Made by a program: the position numbers and the translations under genes. A DNA stretch of 64,000 nucleotides from Erpobdella octoculata (lineage: Eukaryota; Annelida; Clitellata; Hirudinida; Erpobdellidae), in assembly GCA_963978895.1 (NCBI GenBank), contig OZ022241.1:17083341-17147340 (forward strand). Direction: 5' to 3'. This document shows, one piece after another, positions 31,790 to 43,096 of the stretch. Within the stretch, counting starts at the first letter, position 1. Each line of letters begins with the position of its first letter. The notes beneath the pieces are model-generated. The model ran no database searches and was not told where the DNA came from. It saw only the letters and a program-made list of their open reading frames with translations.

Positions 31790-32682
31790 AATACCCCTCT
31801 TTTCAAGTCATATTCCTTTCGAAAGTGATGATAGTCGTTTGTCGTCAGAGAATGAACGTGAAGACGACTATAATCCACATGTAGAAACGGATGAAAGCTC
31901 CGAAAGAGGCAGCGACGTTGAACACCAGAAGTTCCAGTCTTTCCAGCTCGATAGTACTTCGACAGATGATGAGAAAACCAGCCTACCTAAAACTAGTACC
32001 GGGATATCGAACACAAAGAAACCTGAAGTGAAACGCAGACTACAACGAATACAACAGATAGCCGATTACCTTTCTCTGGCAATGAAAGTCTAGATCCTCA
32101 TATCCTAGAATTGAAAACTCCAATTCAGTTTTTTAGGATGGTTTTTACAGTTACACTGGAACAGCATATTGTTGAACAAACTTGGACCACCGAAAGACTG
32201 CGCTGCCGTCTTCCTGGATGCAATGGACAATCCCGTGTTTCTTGTGAAAAATGTCAAATAAGTCTATGTTTCACAAAAGGCAAAAACTGTTTCAAGCGTT
32301 TTCCCACAGAGTAACAGTAATTTATTTGGGTCACTGTATTTGTTTACTTTTTTGCGGTGAAAAAGTCTTTGAACTTGCGTTTTTTATATTACAGAGTTTA
32401 CATTTTGAGAGTTTAACTTTTATGTTGTTGTTTATCTGGATAAACATATGCACAATGATAAAAATATTCTAGATCTTGCCTACCCATTGAAAATGTATAT
32501 ATAGGTTACGTGGTGCATGAAGATGCTGATTGGCACACTTCAAATATTCATCATTTTATCACCTTTATTGAAAAATAATTAAAAAAAAATTTTTCCTTAA
32601 AGTATAACTTGGTACCAATGGAAAAAAATATTTTTTGTTTTAATCAAATAACATTTTTTTTATTCATGCAGTAGAGGGTTAA
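31790..32682 (+). pseudogene. piggyBac transposase relic, catalytic core deleted
   Basis: The acidic N terminus (31820-32090) is followed, after a +1 shift, by LKTPIQFFRMVFTVTLEQHI and VEQT near 32110-32180. It then jumps directly to the C-terminal cysteine-rich region: RCRLPGCNGQSRVSCEKCQI, SLCF, CFKRFPTE (stop near 32314). The DDD core between VEQT and the cysteine domain is missing. The right end reads CATGCAGTAGAGGG, then TTAA (32679-32682), fitting piggyBac TTAA targeting; the left end was not found. Confidence 0.75.
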
Positions 32683-32977
32683 ACAGCGCATCGAAAACGT
32701 TCAAGGTGATGGTCGAACTCTCTGGAGATCACTACATTCGCTCCTCACTCCAACTTCAGAAACCTCATCATGGATTTCCCCCGATGATCTACTTGACTTT
32801 TTTGGAAATAAGATTGTTGACATACGTGACTCGACCAAAAACTTCGATTCGCCCGATTTCGCAATCAATGCACCGTTTCCTCATGGTTTTGACGCTTTTG
32901 AAAAAGTTTCTCCTGATGATGTGACTAAACCTCTCATTGTTTCCACGACATAACAGTGCGAGCTCGATTCCGCCCCT

Positions 32978-34159
32978 GTGCATCTACTAAAAACCATGCG
33001 CCTCACTTTTGCACCAATTCTTGCAATGTTAATAAACTCCTCACTTTCCCAGACTAATCTGCCTGAACCTCACACACGTGCCATCATTCGCCCACTACTA
33101 AAAAAACCTGGCCTTGATCCCTCTGACCCTGCCAACTACCGCCCTATTTCTACCTTATCGTTTGTTTCTAAACTAGTGGAACGAGTCGTCCACCGTCAAC
33201 TTTCTAACTATGTTGAAATACATAAGCTACTTCCTCCTACTCAATCTGGATTCAGACGTTATCACTCCACAGAAACAGCTGTGGTTAAAGTTTATAACGA
33301 CATTGTCCTTGCCCTTGATTCCGGATTCATAACCGCTCTCTTAATGCTTGACTTTAGTGCTGCTTTCGACTGTGTCGACCATGCCATTCTTTTTTCAATC
33401 CTTGAATTACAGTTTGGTATAACTTCTGCAGCTTTTCAGTGGTTAATCTCTTTTCTCTCTAATCGTTCTCATAAGGTTCGTCTTGGTGAGCAAACCTCCA
33501 TAAAGTACGATGTTTTTTTCGGTGTTCTCCAAGGTTCAATCCTTGGACCCCTTCTTTTCATTCTCTACACTTCTTATATTCTCAACATCGCCTCACGACA
33601 CGAAGTTCTTATTCACATCTATGCTGATGACACCCAGCTATATATTCAACTTGCCACACAAGACATCTGCCTAGCTAAAACAAAGCTTGCAAACTGTTTC
33701 GTTGAAATTCAAAAATGGTGCTCAGCCATGCGCCTGAAGCTCAATACTTCTAAAACAGAACTCATCTGGTTTGATTGAAGGCCTCAGCCCATATCCATGA
33801 GTTCAAGCTCGGTGACTGCACGATCTTGTCGTCGAATGTTGTTCATGATCTCGGAGTGTATCTTGACTCTGGCTTGTCAATGACCCACCGTATCTCCGCC
33901 ATTACAAGGGCCTGCTACTTCTATCTATGCCGAATCCGTCAAGTGAAGCGCTGCCTTAACGAGCAGTGCATTCGTACCTTAGTCCAGGCTTTTGTCATCT
34001 CAAGAGTAGACTACTGCAACTCAATGCTGACAGGTCTACCATCATCGTCCTTAAAACCCTTTACTTCTGTACTCCATGCGGCCGCTCGGCTTGTCAAAGA
34101 TCTCGGTCCCCGAGACCACATCACCCCAACTTTACGTCAACTTCATTGGCACATACAAT
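32978..34159 (+). pseudogene. LINE reverse transcriptase fragment
   Basis: Frame 32978-33778 contains IIRPLLKKPGLDPSDPANYR, LLMLDFSAAFDCVDHAIL, LQGSILGPLLFILYT and YADDTQLYIQL. A stop TGA at 33776-33778 (WFD then stop) interrupts it. The next stretch, 33779-34159, keeps VHDLGVYLDSGLSM, CNSMLTGLPSSSLKP and LGPRDHITPTLRQLHW. The upstream in-frame linker starts at 32683 with an early stop near 32954. The copy is dead but its motifs are intact. Confidence 0.88.
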
Positions 34160-35861
34160 CAGAGGCGTAACTAGGGTATGGCAGGCATGGCACGTGTCAT
34201 GGGCGCCAACTGAACGGGGGCGAGAAAAAGCGTCTAACGTATAAATTCGCAAATGAAAATAAAAAAATATTTTTCAGTTATAAATATTTGTATTAAAAAC
34301 TGCGTAGGAAAATGCACGCATTCATTTTAACAAATATTTCGAGCAACTAGTGGAAGTTTTCCAGAACATAATAATGGACGATGAAAGCGCGACTAGTGAA
34401 ACTAAAAGCGACGCAAACCAACTCTATAATCGAATATTAACATATGACTTTCCAAAGTTGCTAAGGTTTTGGTACAAGATCTTAATTTGTATTGAACGCG
34501 TTCAAAAGAGGTTGCAAGACCCTAAAATGAACTTTCATGAAGCAGCTTTAGATTTAAAAGCCCTCCAAAATTATTTTCATGATGAAAGAGAAGTGTTAGC
34601 TAGTGACTCCCTGAAAGAAGGAATTCGAATTTGCAATGAATGGGACATTGAATTTGAAAGACGTCAAATGAAAGAAAGAAAAAAATGCAGGGACGTAAAT
34701 TGGGGGGGGGGCAGGGGGGCAGAGGGGGAATTTGCCCCCCCCCCTGATTTTCAAAATTAAAAAATTTTTTTATTTAGAATTTACTATATATTTTTTAAAT
34801 TTTAACTTTATTCAACCTAGTGATGATTCAATGTGTATTGGAATCCTTCTGGCGTATGTAGACAATTTGTCCCCCCTGTTTTCCAAAAATTAATTTTTTT
34901 TAACCTAGAGATTACTATAGAAATTCCTGGTGAGGAGATGCATTTCAGAAATTTCAAAAAAACTGATGACTGGTGAGGGGTAGTCGTAAGTATTTTTCCA
35001 ATTTAAAAAAAAAACTTCCACTTTCTCTTCCCAAAAAAGCTACAACCATTTTCCAAAAAACAAGTATTATACCCAAATTTTGCCCCCCCCCTGGAAAATG
35101 CTGAATTTACGTCCCTGAAAGAATGGATGGTGAAACATCGAGAGATGCCGGTTTATCAGCTAAAGAAGAAATGGAAAGAGTTATGAAAGGGACTGTCGAC
35201 CGTCTATTCAATGAATTTAAGAGTAGAAGCGTTCTTTTACAAGAAATTGATGAAAAATTTGAATTTTTTCTTGATATGGAATGGTTGTGTTTTAAAGCCT
35301 AAACAAGTTACTTGAAAGAGCGTTGTGAAAAATTTGGAGAAGCTTACAGTTGTGATGCGAATGGGCAAGAATTATATGAAGAAATTTTGGATTTTAGAAC
35401 GCTGCTAACAAGCCGTACCAAAAAAATATCAAGCCCCGAACAATTACTTAATTTTATTGTTCAGTATGGAGATGAAAACGTTTTTCCCAATATGCGTTGC
35501 AAATATTGCTGACAATCGGGGTTTCTATTGCCAGTTGCGAAAGATCATTTAGCAAATTAAAATTGATACTTTCGTATTTGAGAGCCTTGATGGGCCAAAG
35601 TCGATTATGTGATCTTGCTTTACTTTGCAGAGAACGAGAAATGACCGAAGAAATTGACTTTGATAATATAATTAAACAGTTTGCGTCAGCTAAAGCAAGA
35701 AAGATAAATTTGTAATAAAGTGTTAATAGATTTAACTTGTGTGATTTTTACCCAATTCTAAAGTAGATTTTTTAGAAAATAAAACGTAAGTAATCTATGG
35801 TCGGAGAGGAGCGCAAGATCGGTGTTTGCCATAGGCGCCATATACCTTAGGTACGCCTCTG
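34160..35861 (+). mobile_element. hAT element (ZMYM1-like transposase), internally deleted
   Basis: Ends CAGAGGCGTAACTAGGGTAT and the inverted right end ATACCTTAGGTACGCCTCTG. The 8-bp TSD CATACAAT is at 34152-34159 and 35862-35869. Transposase pieces: 34350-34680 (RILTYDFPKLLRFWYKIL, LKALQNYFHDEREVLASDS) and 35312-35715, including the C-terminal ILLTIGVSIASCERSFSKLK followed by SYLRALMGQSRLCDLAL. A frameshift near 35500 and large deletions disable it. It hosts the smaller element at 34688-35117. Confidence 0.88.
34688..35117. mobile_element. MITE family CAGGGACGTAAATT, copy 1
   Basis: Ends CAGGGACGTAAATT and AATTTACGTCCCTG are inverted repeats. The TSD is AAAAAATG (34680-34687) against AAAGAATG (35118-35125), 8 bp with one mismatch. 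Both subterminal regions carry G or C homopolymer runs (GGGGGGGGG / CCCCCCCC). It is non-coding and inserted inside the hAT at 34160-35861. Confidence 0.8.
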
Positions 35862-35869
35862 CATACAAT

Positions 35870-36128
35870 TGAGCGAAGCTTTGTGTTGGATTTAGCAAAG
35901 GGGGGTCTATACCTTGGATATGAACGAGGCACACAAGAATGTAATGAGGATGATTGAGGTAGCAATTTTCCAAATAAATCAGGAAGAATATTATGATCAA
36001 GTTTATACATAAAGATTCCCACATGAAAATGATTTATTTGGTGAATTTTAAGTATGTTCAATTGTCTAAAGAATGGATCAGTGTGAGAACTACATGGTAA
36101 CCTGAAGATGATACGTAAATATCTTTTC
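35870..36128 (-). pseudogene. LINE C-terminal fragment, inverted
   Basis: On the minus strand: RYLRIIFRLPCSSHTDPFFR, LNILKIHQINHFHVGIFMYK and LPDLF, then RPPFAKSNTKLRS. This is the C-terminal region of a CR1-like ORF2 (compare VRIIFHLPYRAPTGP at 30060). It lies between the two hAT insertions, in opposite orientation to the surrounding LINE. Confidence 0.7.
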
Positions 36129-36172
36129 TGCCAATCTAAAGACTCTACTCAATTTAAAACTAGATTAAAAAC

Positions 36173-36935
36173 CAGTGATGCGGAGTAGTTAACTACTTTA
36201 GTAGTTAACTATTAGTTTAACTACATGGGAGTAGTTAAGGCAAAAAGTTTATATTACCCGAAAGTAACCGGTAGTTAAAGAATAGGTTAACTACTTTTTA
36301 GAGTAGTTAACTACAATTAGTTTAACTACCTAAAAGTAGTTAAAGCCTGGAAAAATTAAATCAGCCTGTATAATTTTTTACGCAAAGATCTGGCTTCAAA
36401 TGACTCAACAACAAACTCACTGCTCATGTATCCTCATTTAACAAGAGTTTTTCTCAAGTTTAATACAAGTCTACCAAGCAGTGCTGCTGTTGAGAGACTG
36501 TTCAGTTGTGCAGGTCAAATATTAGTGCCAAGACGGTGAAAAGTGTCTGACAGTATGTTTGAAAAGCTTGTTTTCCTGCGTCATTTACTCAAAAGATAAT
36601 CATCTACAGGTAATAAGACGATGTTTGACACCGTCTGAAGTAGATTGATTGACTGGATATTTAACTTATAAAATATGTGTCTTTTCATTAATAAATTAAA
36701 AAAACAATTTGTATGGCTTTATTCAATAAATTAGATAGTGAGCATAATTAATGGTGATAGTGTACAAGTTTATAGAAAAAAATAGTTAAAAGTAGTTAAC
36801 TACTTTACAGTATTTAACTATTTTCGTTAAACTACCTCTGAAAAAAAGTAGTTAACTACATAGTTTAACTACTTAAAAGTAAATGCAACTACAGAAAAGT
36901 TTAACTACTTGAAAGTAGTTTGTTGCCCATCACTG
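36173..36935 (+). mobile_element. hAT element, 763 bp, with transposase C-terminal relic
   Basis: Ends CAGTGATG...CATCACTG, and subterminal AGTAGTTAACTAC-type repeats on both sides. The 8-bp TSD TTAAAAAC is exact at 36165-36172 and 36936-36943. The interior at about 36380-36600 reads [33 protein letters not shown], a stop, then VSDSMFEKLVFLRHLLK: the hAT dimerisation domain with one stop. Confidence 0.9.
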
Positions 36936-37072
36936 TTAAAAACTTATCTCTTTAGTAAGTTCTTTGATTAGGAGATATTGTCGAACTGCGTGTTTTTGCG
37001 AAAGACTTGTTTTTTTCTTATAAGGGCGCGTTATAAATTTTACTTTGTATTGTATTGTACAGCAACTGCAGT

Positions 37073-37499
37073 GGCGTAGCTATAGTTTTTAGCACCCTGG
37101 GCAAGGTCTAAGGAATAAGCACCTAGAAAATCATATCTGTATATTTTTCAACCAAACAGAGCTGATGATTGGAGGGAGCAATTGTAGTAGGTACTTTTCT
37201 AATATTTTTGTGAAAACCTTAAACATTTTTGCCTCCAAAATTAGCTGAATAACGGGGGAACACGATGTGGGTTCTTCCATAAATCCGTCACTGGCTACAA
37301 CTTACTTTTTTTCTCCAGTCCCAGTTTTTTTGCAGAAAAAGTGTATAAGGTTTTGATATTTTTTGAAAAATATCTATGACTACCCCGGCTATCCGCTATT
37401 TTTTTAAAGAAAAATATAGCATTACAAAAATAAAATTTTGGAATCGTGGGTTTTATAATTTTTTGTCCCCCTAAGGTTTTGCTGAAATGACGCCCCTGC
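37073..37499. repeat. Degenerate MITE-like sequence
   Basis: Starts CAGTGGCGTAGC and ends ATGACGCCCCTG (inverse CAGGGGCGTCAT). An internal CCGTCACTG near 37285 could be another terminus, so two partial elements may be fused here. No TSD found. Confidence 0.35.
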
Positions 37500-37889
37500 C
37501 GACATGAACTAGGCATTAAATCAATTTAAATTAATCAAATCAAATTAATTCCTGCCATCTAGAGACTGTAATAAGTTGCTTATGTATAAGTCGCCAGAGG
37601 TCCAAATTAATTAAACAGTACGGATGTTTATTTATAAGTTGCCAGAGGTCCAAAATAATAAACAAGATTGAGCGTAATGGTTGTTTTAGATTCAAAAATT
37701 TTAGTTCGTTGACTCAGATAAAGAGGCAAATAAAAGCTTTTTTTTTAATTTATTTTTTATCTTTACTTGTTCAAGTACGAAATCACATTTGTAAAGAGAA
37801 AGAGAGCTAGAGGCATAGAGGACATGGAGAAACAAACGAAAAACGAATGCGTAATTTTTCCTGCGCAGTTTTTTAATACATATTTACAT

Positions 37890-37971
37890 CTATAAAAGTA
37901 TTTTTTACAAACTTTTATTTAGGTTACAATCTCTGTTTGTGTGTGTGTATGTGTGTGTGTTGTGTGTGTGT

Positions 37972-38006
<35 letters not shown>

Positions 38007-38205
38007 GCTTTCTCTGTACGCAAATCTTGCAAGTAAAATTTAACCAACTTTTTGACTAGCTAGGAAGCTGAAACTTTCAGCATAGCTTTATCTTTGATGA
38101 CAATACATAATTTAATAAAAAAAACTCAATTTGAACATCTTTCGTATTTCTAAATCGAGTGTATTTGAAATTAAAGTTTGTGTTAAAAACTCATTTTTTC
38201 CTTTA
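37890..38205 (-). repeat. Interspersed repeat family R, copy 2, split by a pogo element
   Basis: Reverse-orientation copy of the family at 30891-31143, with a long (TG)n tract (37940-38006) in place of the CA stretch. It breaks off at CCTTTA exactly where the pogo-like element begins. Confidence 0.75.
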
Positions 38206-39502
38206 GGGTTAGACGGGGCTAGTTGTCACAAATTTTACGTTTAATGATGTGCGCAAGTCATATCATAAATTATTACAAATCCAAGACATGCATTATTTAG
38301 CTGAATTACTATATAATGAGGGGAAAATCATAAACAATCTTAATTATACAGTGAACCATGTCATAAATGAGATCAAAAGGTAGACCCCGAGATGTGACAA
38401 CCTACCCCATCATGGGGTAGGTTGTCTCATAAGACGGTGCATGTTGTCTCAGCTACAATTTTGCATGGCTTTTGTATGGTGACAATCCCAGTTTCGTAAA
38501 CACTGTGGTCCAAATTCTGTTCCACGACCCATAACTTCTGAAAGGTTGTCAAAAAACATGCTTACATTAGTTCTGTTGAAATTGGTCATGCGAGCTAGAG
38601 ATGTGGGTTCTGGCTCACAAATGGATAGTGATGAGTTTAGGTGCATAAAACCCTCAAACCAATCCAGGCCAGCTATTTTTCCCCCCATTTTGGTGAAATT
38701 TTCAATTTGTTTGCATTGGCCAGTTTGTAAGCAAGTGCACGGATATTCTTTGGTGTTAAACCGTGATAAATCTGGGCTGCTTTTTTAACATAAGCAACAA
38801 GTAATTCTTCTAGGTTCTCTGGGAAAACTTGACAAACTCTCTTGTAGCCAACATGAGACAAGTCACCTGTATCTTTTTGTAGCTTAACATAACGTCCTAA
38901 AGTCTTATAGTTAACATCATTTAGACGAGTTGATTCTCTGACACTAAGTCCTGATTCAAGTACGCCTGCAACAGCAAGCTTCATTTGGTCCTTGGAGTAA
39001 GCTGCTCTGTTTGTTACTCTGACTTGGTGCCTCATGATATTCCCTGCAAATCAAACACAAAATGTCTTAACATTAAAAACACCATACAGCTTTTTAAGGG
39101 GTTTGTTGTCATTCGTGTGACAACATACCCCTTACAACTATCAACGTCTTCAATGTTTATAGGTCAGACGCAACTAACGTAAACAATGCGCACGTTTAAC
39201 ATTTACTTTGGTAATCAATGATCTACAAAACATTGTAAAAAAGGCTCACCTGCGTCGTTTTACGCCGCTATAACATGAACTCATGAAATTTATTAACTTT
39301 GATAAAGATGCTTTAACGTTTTCAAAAACGCGAGTTTTCAGCTATAGTTAAACAAATCAATCTAATCGTTCAACATCTGTTTACCATTAACGAGCTTGAT
39401 ATTTAAACACTTTCTAGCCGCCTAAGCATAACATAGACATACACTTTTGCAAGACGGCCACTGAGACAACATAGCCCTGAGACAACAAGCCCCGTCTTCC
39501 CC
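38206..39502 (-). mobile_element. pogo/Jerky-type Tc1-mariner element, non-autonomous
   Basis: TA duplications at 38204-38205 and 39503-39504. Inverted ends are GGGTTAGACGGGGCTAGTTG and, reversed from the right end, GGGGAAGACGGGGCTTGTTG. Minus-strand coding remnants encode a Psq-type helix-turn-helix and a CENP-B-like DNA-binding region. The DDE/DDD catalytic domain is absent. Confidence 0.85.
38449..39035 (-). pseudogene. pogo-type transposase N-terminal half, two frames
   Basis: 39035-38673 gives VTNRAAYSKDQMKLAVAGVL and LNDVNYKTLGRYVKL (Psq helix-turn-helix), then LTPKNIRALAYKLA. 38688-38449, in another frame, gives GLDWFEGFMHLNSSLSI followed by EPEPTSLARMTNFNRTNVSM (the CENP-B/HTH-to-catalytic linker), ending shortly after EVMGRGTEFGP. 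A frameshift separates the two and no catalytic residues remain. Confidence 0.8.
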
Positions 39503-39678
39503 TAGTTGTTTATTTTCATTTGCGTATTTATACGTTAGGCGCTTTTTCAGGTCTGAAAGTTTTGCCTAAGAAACGGGCTGGGCCGTAAAAATCGGTCCTC
39601 TGCAGTACTCGGTCCACTCTAGTACTGAATGGCCACTGGTCGAATTGTCCTAGTAACTCAGTTGTAACTGTGTGTTTC

Positions 39679-41047
39679 CAGGGACGTAAATTCAGCATTT
39701 TCCAGGGGGGGGCAAAATTTTCCCGCCATTATATAGCTTACTGACAGGGTTACCCGGTGTTGTCCGGGTTTTTTGTGCTTAGTTTTTTTTCGTTTTTGCC
39801 AACGAAACGTCAAAGAAATAACAGATTTTTTTTTAAATTTTTCAAAATTTTCTCATCAATGAAGTTACCTGCATGCCAAATGTTGTTAAAATTGCTCCTG
39901 CGGCTTGGATGTGATAAACGAATGCTCTCACACACACACTACCTTTTACATTTATATAAATACGTAGGTACAAGCAGAGAGGGATGGGGAAATGCATCCC
40001 CCATCAGAGTATCAATTGAAATTTTTTTGGGTATAATACCTTGTTTTTAGAAGACGACCGTAGCTTTTTTGGGAGGGGAAATTAGAAGTCTTTGAAAAAA
40101 AATTTGAAAAATACTTACGACTACCCCTTACCGGTTATCAGCTTTTTGGAAAAGAATATAAAAATTTCTGAAGTAAATCCCCACCAAAAAATTCTATATT
40201 CGCCACGCGCCACTGGGTATAAGGGGGATGAATGATTTAATCATATTGCAGGGGCAAGTACAGGATTAGTAAAACAAGTGAAGGAAAAACAAGTTTTTCA
40301 ACACAAACTTTGATTTCAAATACATTCAATTTAGAAATGCAAAAGATGTTCAAAGTTTTTTTTTTAAATTGAATCATGTATTTTCATCAAATATAAAGCT
40401 GTGCTGAAAGTTTCAACTTCCTAGCTAGTCAAAATGCTGGTTAAATTTCACTTGCAAGATTTGCGTACAGAGAAAGACACACACACACACAAACAAACAG
40501 AGATTGTAACCTAAATAAAAAATTTTTAAAAAGATGTTCAAAATGGGGTGGGTATAATTTTGTTTTATTTTTGTGTAATAAATAATAACTTTGATGTAGA
40601 CAGCTGTGAGGGAATCAACATTGTATTAATACCACTAATAGGGTAAAATTCCACGAGTTCTCTTAATGTATTTTGGCACAGAAACCAGCTAATCTTTGGA
40701 CCAACACTGATACACAAATTATTACTCTGCAGTTATTGGTAAATCTAGCATCGAGCTAAGATATAAAATTGTCTCCAATACGCATTGAATCATCACGAGG
40801 TTAAGTAAAGTTAAAATTAACATATTATATAGTAAACTCTAACTAAAAAAAAATTTAATTTTGGAAATCAAGGGGGGCGAATTGTCTATACACGCCGGAA
40901 AGATTCCAATACGCATTGCATCATCACTAGGTTAAGTAAAGTTAAAATTAAATAAATATATAGTAAACTCTAGGTAAAAAAAATTCAAATTTTGAAAATC
41001 AGGGGGGGGCAAATGCCCCCCCCTGCCCCCCCCAATTTACGTCCCTG
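39679..41047. mobile_element. MITE family CAGGGACGTAAATT, copy 2, with nested inserts
   Basis: Ends CAGGGACGTAAATT and AATTTACGTCCCTG. The 8-bp TSD TGTGTTTC is exact at 39671-39678 and 41048-41055. Same G/C-run subterminal structure as the copy at 34688-35117. Inside are a Helitron-like terminus (CAGGGTTACCCGGTGTTGTC at 39745) and repeat R copy 3 (40263-40530). Near 40775-40995 a segment (CGCATTG, GGTTAAGTAAAGTTAAAATT) is duplicated. Confidence 0.8.
40263..40530 (+). repeat. Interspersed repeat family R, copy 3
   Basis: Same blocks as at 30891-31143: GATTTCAAATACATTCAATT, CCTAGCTAGTCAAAATGCTG, CTTGCAAGATTTGCGTACAG, (CA)n, CAGAGATTGTAACC. Confidence 0.75.
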
Positions 41048-41079
41048 TGTGTTTCCTCGGACCCCGGTTCATGGTGAAA

Positions 41080-41175
41080 CAAACGAAAAACGAATGCGTG
41101 GTTTTTCCTACGCAGTTTTTTAATACACATATTTATATCTATTAAAATGCCTGCTATACCCTAGTTACGCCTCTG
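41080..41175 (-). mobile_element. End fragment of the ZMYM1-like hAT family
   Basis: Ends CTATACCCTAGTTACGCCTC, continuing TG, the reverse complement of the left end of the hAT at 34160. The inner sequence (AAACGAATGCGTGG, CTACGCAGTTTTTTAATAC) also matches that element. Related pieces at 37820-37890 and 39517-39560 suggest one older reverse-oriented copy split by the repeat R, pogo and MITE insertions between them. Confidence 0.55.
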
Positions 41176-42022
41176 GACAGCTCTGACCCTAACATTTTTG
41201 ATAACTTATTAAATATTCAATTCGCAAAATTATTGTTAACTGAAATATGTCTCCAAATACACGGGCACGCGTGTCACTCCAACATCAACATAGACAAGCT
41301 TTCGGGGCGGTGGGCATGAGTCCACGTTCAACAGCCGTTATTTCTATTGTTATTATATTGTCTACTGCTTCCACCGTCTGAATTTTTTCCAATGAATATT
41401 TATCAGCAATTTACAAACAACATTTTACATTTACATATCAGCAATCGTTTTTTTTTTATCAATTTTCAACTTTTTTGCTTTTCTTCATTTATTTGTAACT
41501 GTTTTTTTTTTGTAAATTTTGTGACCGCTTTTATTTAAAAAAATTAAAACTAGAATAACATTTATATGTTCTCTGTGTTTTCTTTACGCTCTTACTCATT
41601 GGTATATATCAATACTCATTTACTATCCTGTTTCAGTTTTGGTTTGCTTGTTTTGTATTGTCGCTGAATAGATGATGATGATGTTCTTGGTAATTTCCTA
41701 GTATAACAGCCTGGGTCAATTTTTATATAAAGCACGGTTTAAAACGGTGTTAATAAAATAAGCACAGAACATTATTAGTATATATGAGACAAAATATGTG
41801 AGAAACCGCTGTCAAGTACATGGATCGGCTTACCACCGTAAGCCGTAAGCGTAAGCCCGTGTACGTAAGCCGCTTATGCGGCGGAACAGATGCGTATGAA
41901 GTTAGAGTTAGCAATGGTCGCTGCTACTGCCTCTGCGGTTCGTCGTGGTTGCATTTGATAAAATTACTACTGTTCCGGCAGTCTACCTAAAAAAGTAAAA
42001 CAAGTCTAAAATTAAACTTTAA

Positions 42023-42060
42023 ACCCTTAACCTTTAACCCTAGCCCTAACCTAACCCTTT
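42023..42060. repeat. Degenerate telomere-like (CCCTAA)n patch
   Basis: AACCCTTAACCTTTAACCCT followed by AGCCCTAACCTAACCCTTTA: about six imperfect units of the metazoan telomere repeat. Confidence 0.55.
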
Positions 42061-42556
42061 AGAAAATATGTACATCTTTGTTAATTAATCGAAGAACCAA
42101 TCGGCTTAGCAAAGCCGACGGGACAACAGCACTTTTACCGCTTATTGTCCGGCTACCGGCTTGGTAATAGTTATAATAATGGTTAGCAATATTGCTGGCC
42201 GTACAAATTTAAATATTTTTTTGTTGTGCACTGGAGCTGGGCTATATATAGTTGGATGGGGTTTTAAAAATGAAATCTAATGGTATAATTGGTTTTTCTT
42301 TGGTTCAACAAATAAAAAGTTATAAGCCAAAAACGATGATTTTCGATAAAAATTGCATAGAATAAACGTTAGCTCCTCTTTGAAATATTATTACTTTTTT
42401 TAACTGCTGCACTGGGAATATCTGAGACACTTTTTTAGATAATTCAATTACAAATCCAATGATGTAACTCTCGCTTCTATAACTTAATAAATAAAAAAGT
42501 TATCAAATAAAACGTTGGATCGTATACCAATTTTCCCAGCTAAACGAAACGTAAAT

Positions 42557-42607
42557 AAACACAGCGGAGCCTTCGTATACCAGCTAAACGAAGGCTCCGC
42601 TGTGTTT
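42557..42607. repeat. Perfect inverted repeat (hairpin)
   Basis: Arms AAACACAGCGGAGCCTTCGT (42557-42576) and its exact reverse complement (42588-42607), with an 11-nt spacer. The spacer begins a second copy of a motif (ACCAGCTAAACG) also present just upstream near 42535. Confidence 0.95.
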
Positions 42608-43096
42608 GTGTGCTTATTTAATTTTAAATTTTTTACTCCAACTTTTTACTTCTATCACCTTTATCTTCACCAGGAACTATTAAGCTTCAGGAGCAATTTT
42701 TAAGTGTTCTAAAGTGCTATAATTGTTGTTTTTATTTAGTAATTTACATTAAATTATGGGTCTATACAATATCGGCCAAAAATAATTCGGCTAAATTTTG
42801 TAGAGAAAATGTCAAATTCGGCCAACAATTTTTTTGGTTGGTTTAATTAGGCCAATAGAGATTTATAAAAAGTTGAATTCAGCCAAATTGAAATATAATT
42901 CGGCCAAATTTAAAAAACACGCCAAAAATTAATTTTTATATTTATTGAAAATAAAAACAATTTTTAAATGAGAAATCTAAACAAAAGTATATGTATGAGA
43001 ACATTTTCTTAGCAAACATTCAGTGTCAATAATTCCTTCATCATAGTCGTCCCAAATTTCGAATAATTTTGTCTGGATATGAGCTGTTGTTTTTTT

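Larger units (their letters stand above)
31143..36990 (+). mobile_element. CR1/L2-like LINE broken by nested insertions
   Basis: A second LINE can be followed in pieces: 31150-31340 (WFDSECLISKRSTCRLEHK, linker region), 32683-34159 (reverse transcriptase), and the C-terminal tail KDSTQFKTRLK/TYLFSKFFD at 36131-36172 plus 36944-36985. It is interrupted by a piggyBac-bearing insert (about 31341-32682), a hAT (34160-35861), an inverted piece of another LINE (about 35870-36128) and a second hAT (36173-36935). Confidence 0.75.
41176..42748. other. Intergenic stretch, no gene
   Basis: No coding frame is supported. Local features: CGTAAGC repeats at 41829-41872, a telomere-like CCCTAA-rich patch at 42023-42060 and a perfect 20-bp-arm hairpin at 42557-42607. 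Confidence 0.6.

Noticed and set aside
32251..32472. Hydrophobic frame near the piggyBac relic
   Set aside because: It overlaps the piggyBac cysteine-rich C terminus in another frame and is AT-rich 3' sequence of the element.
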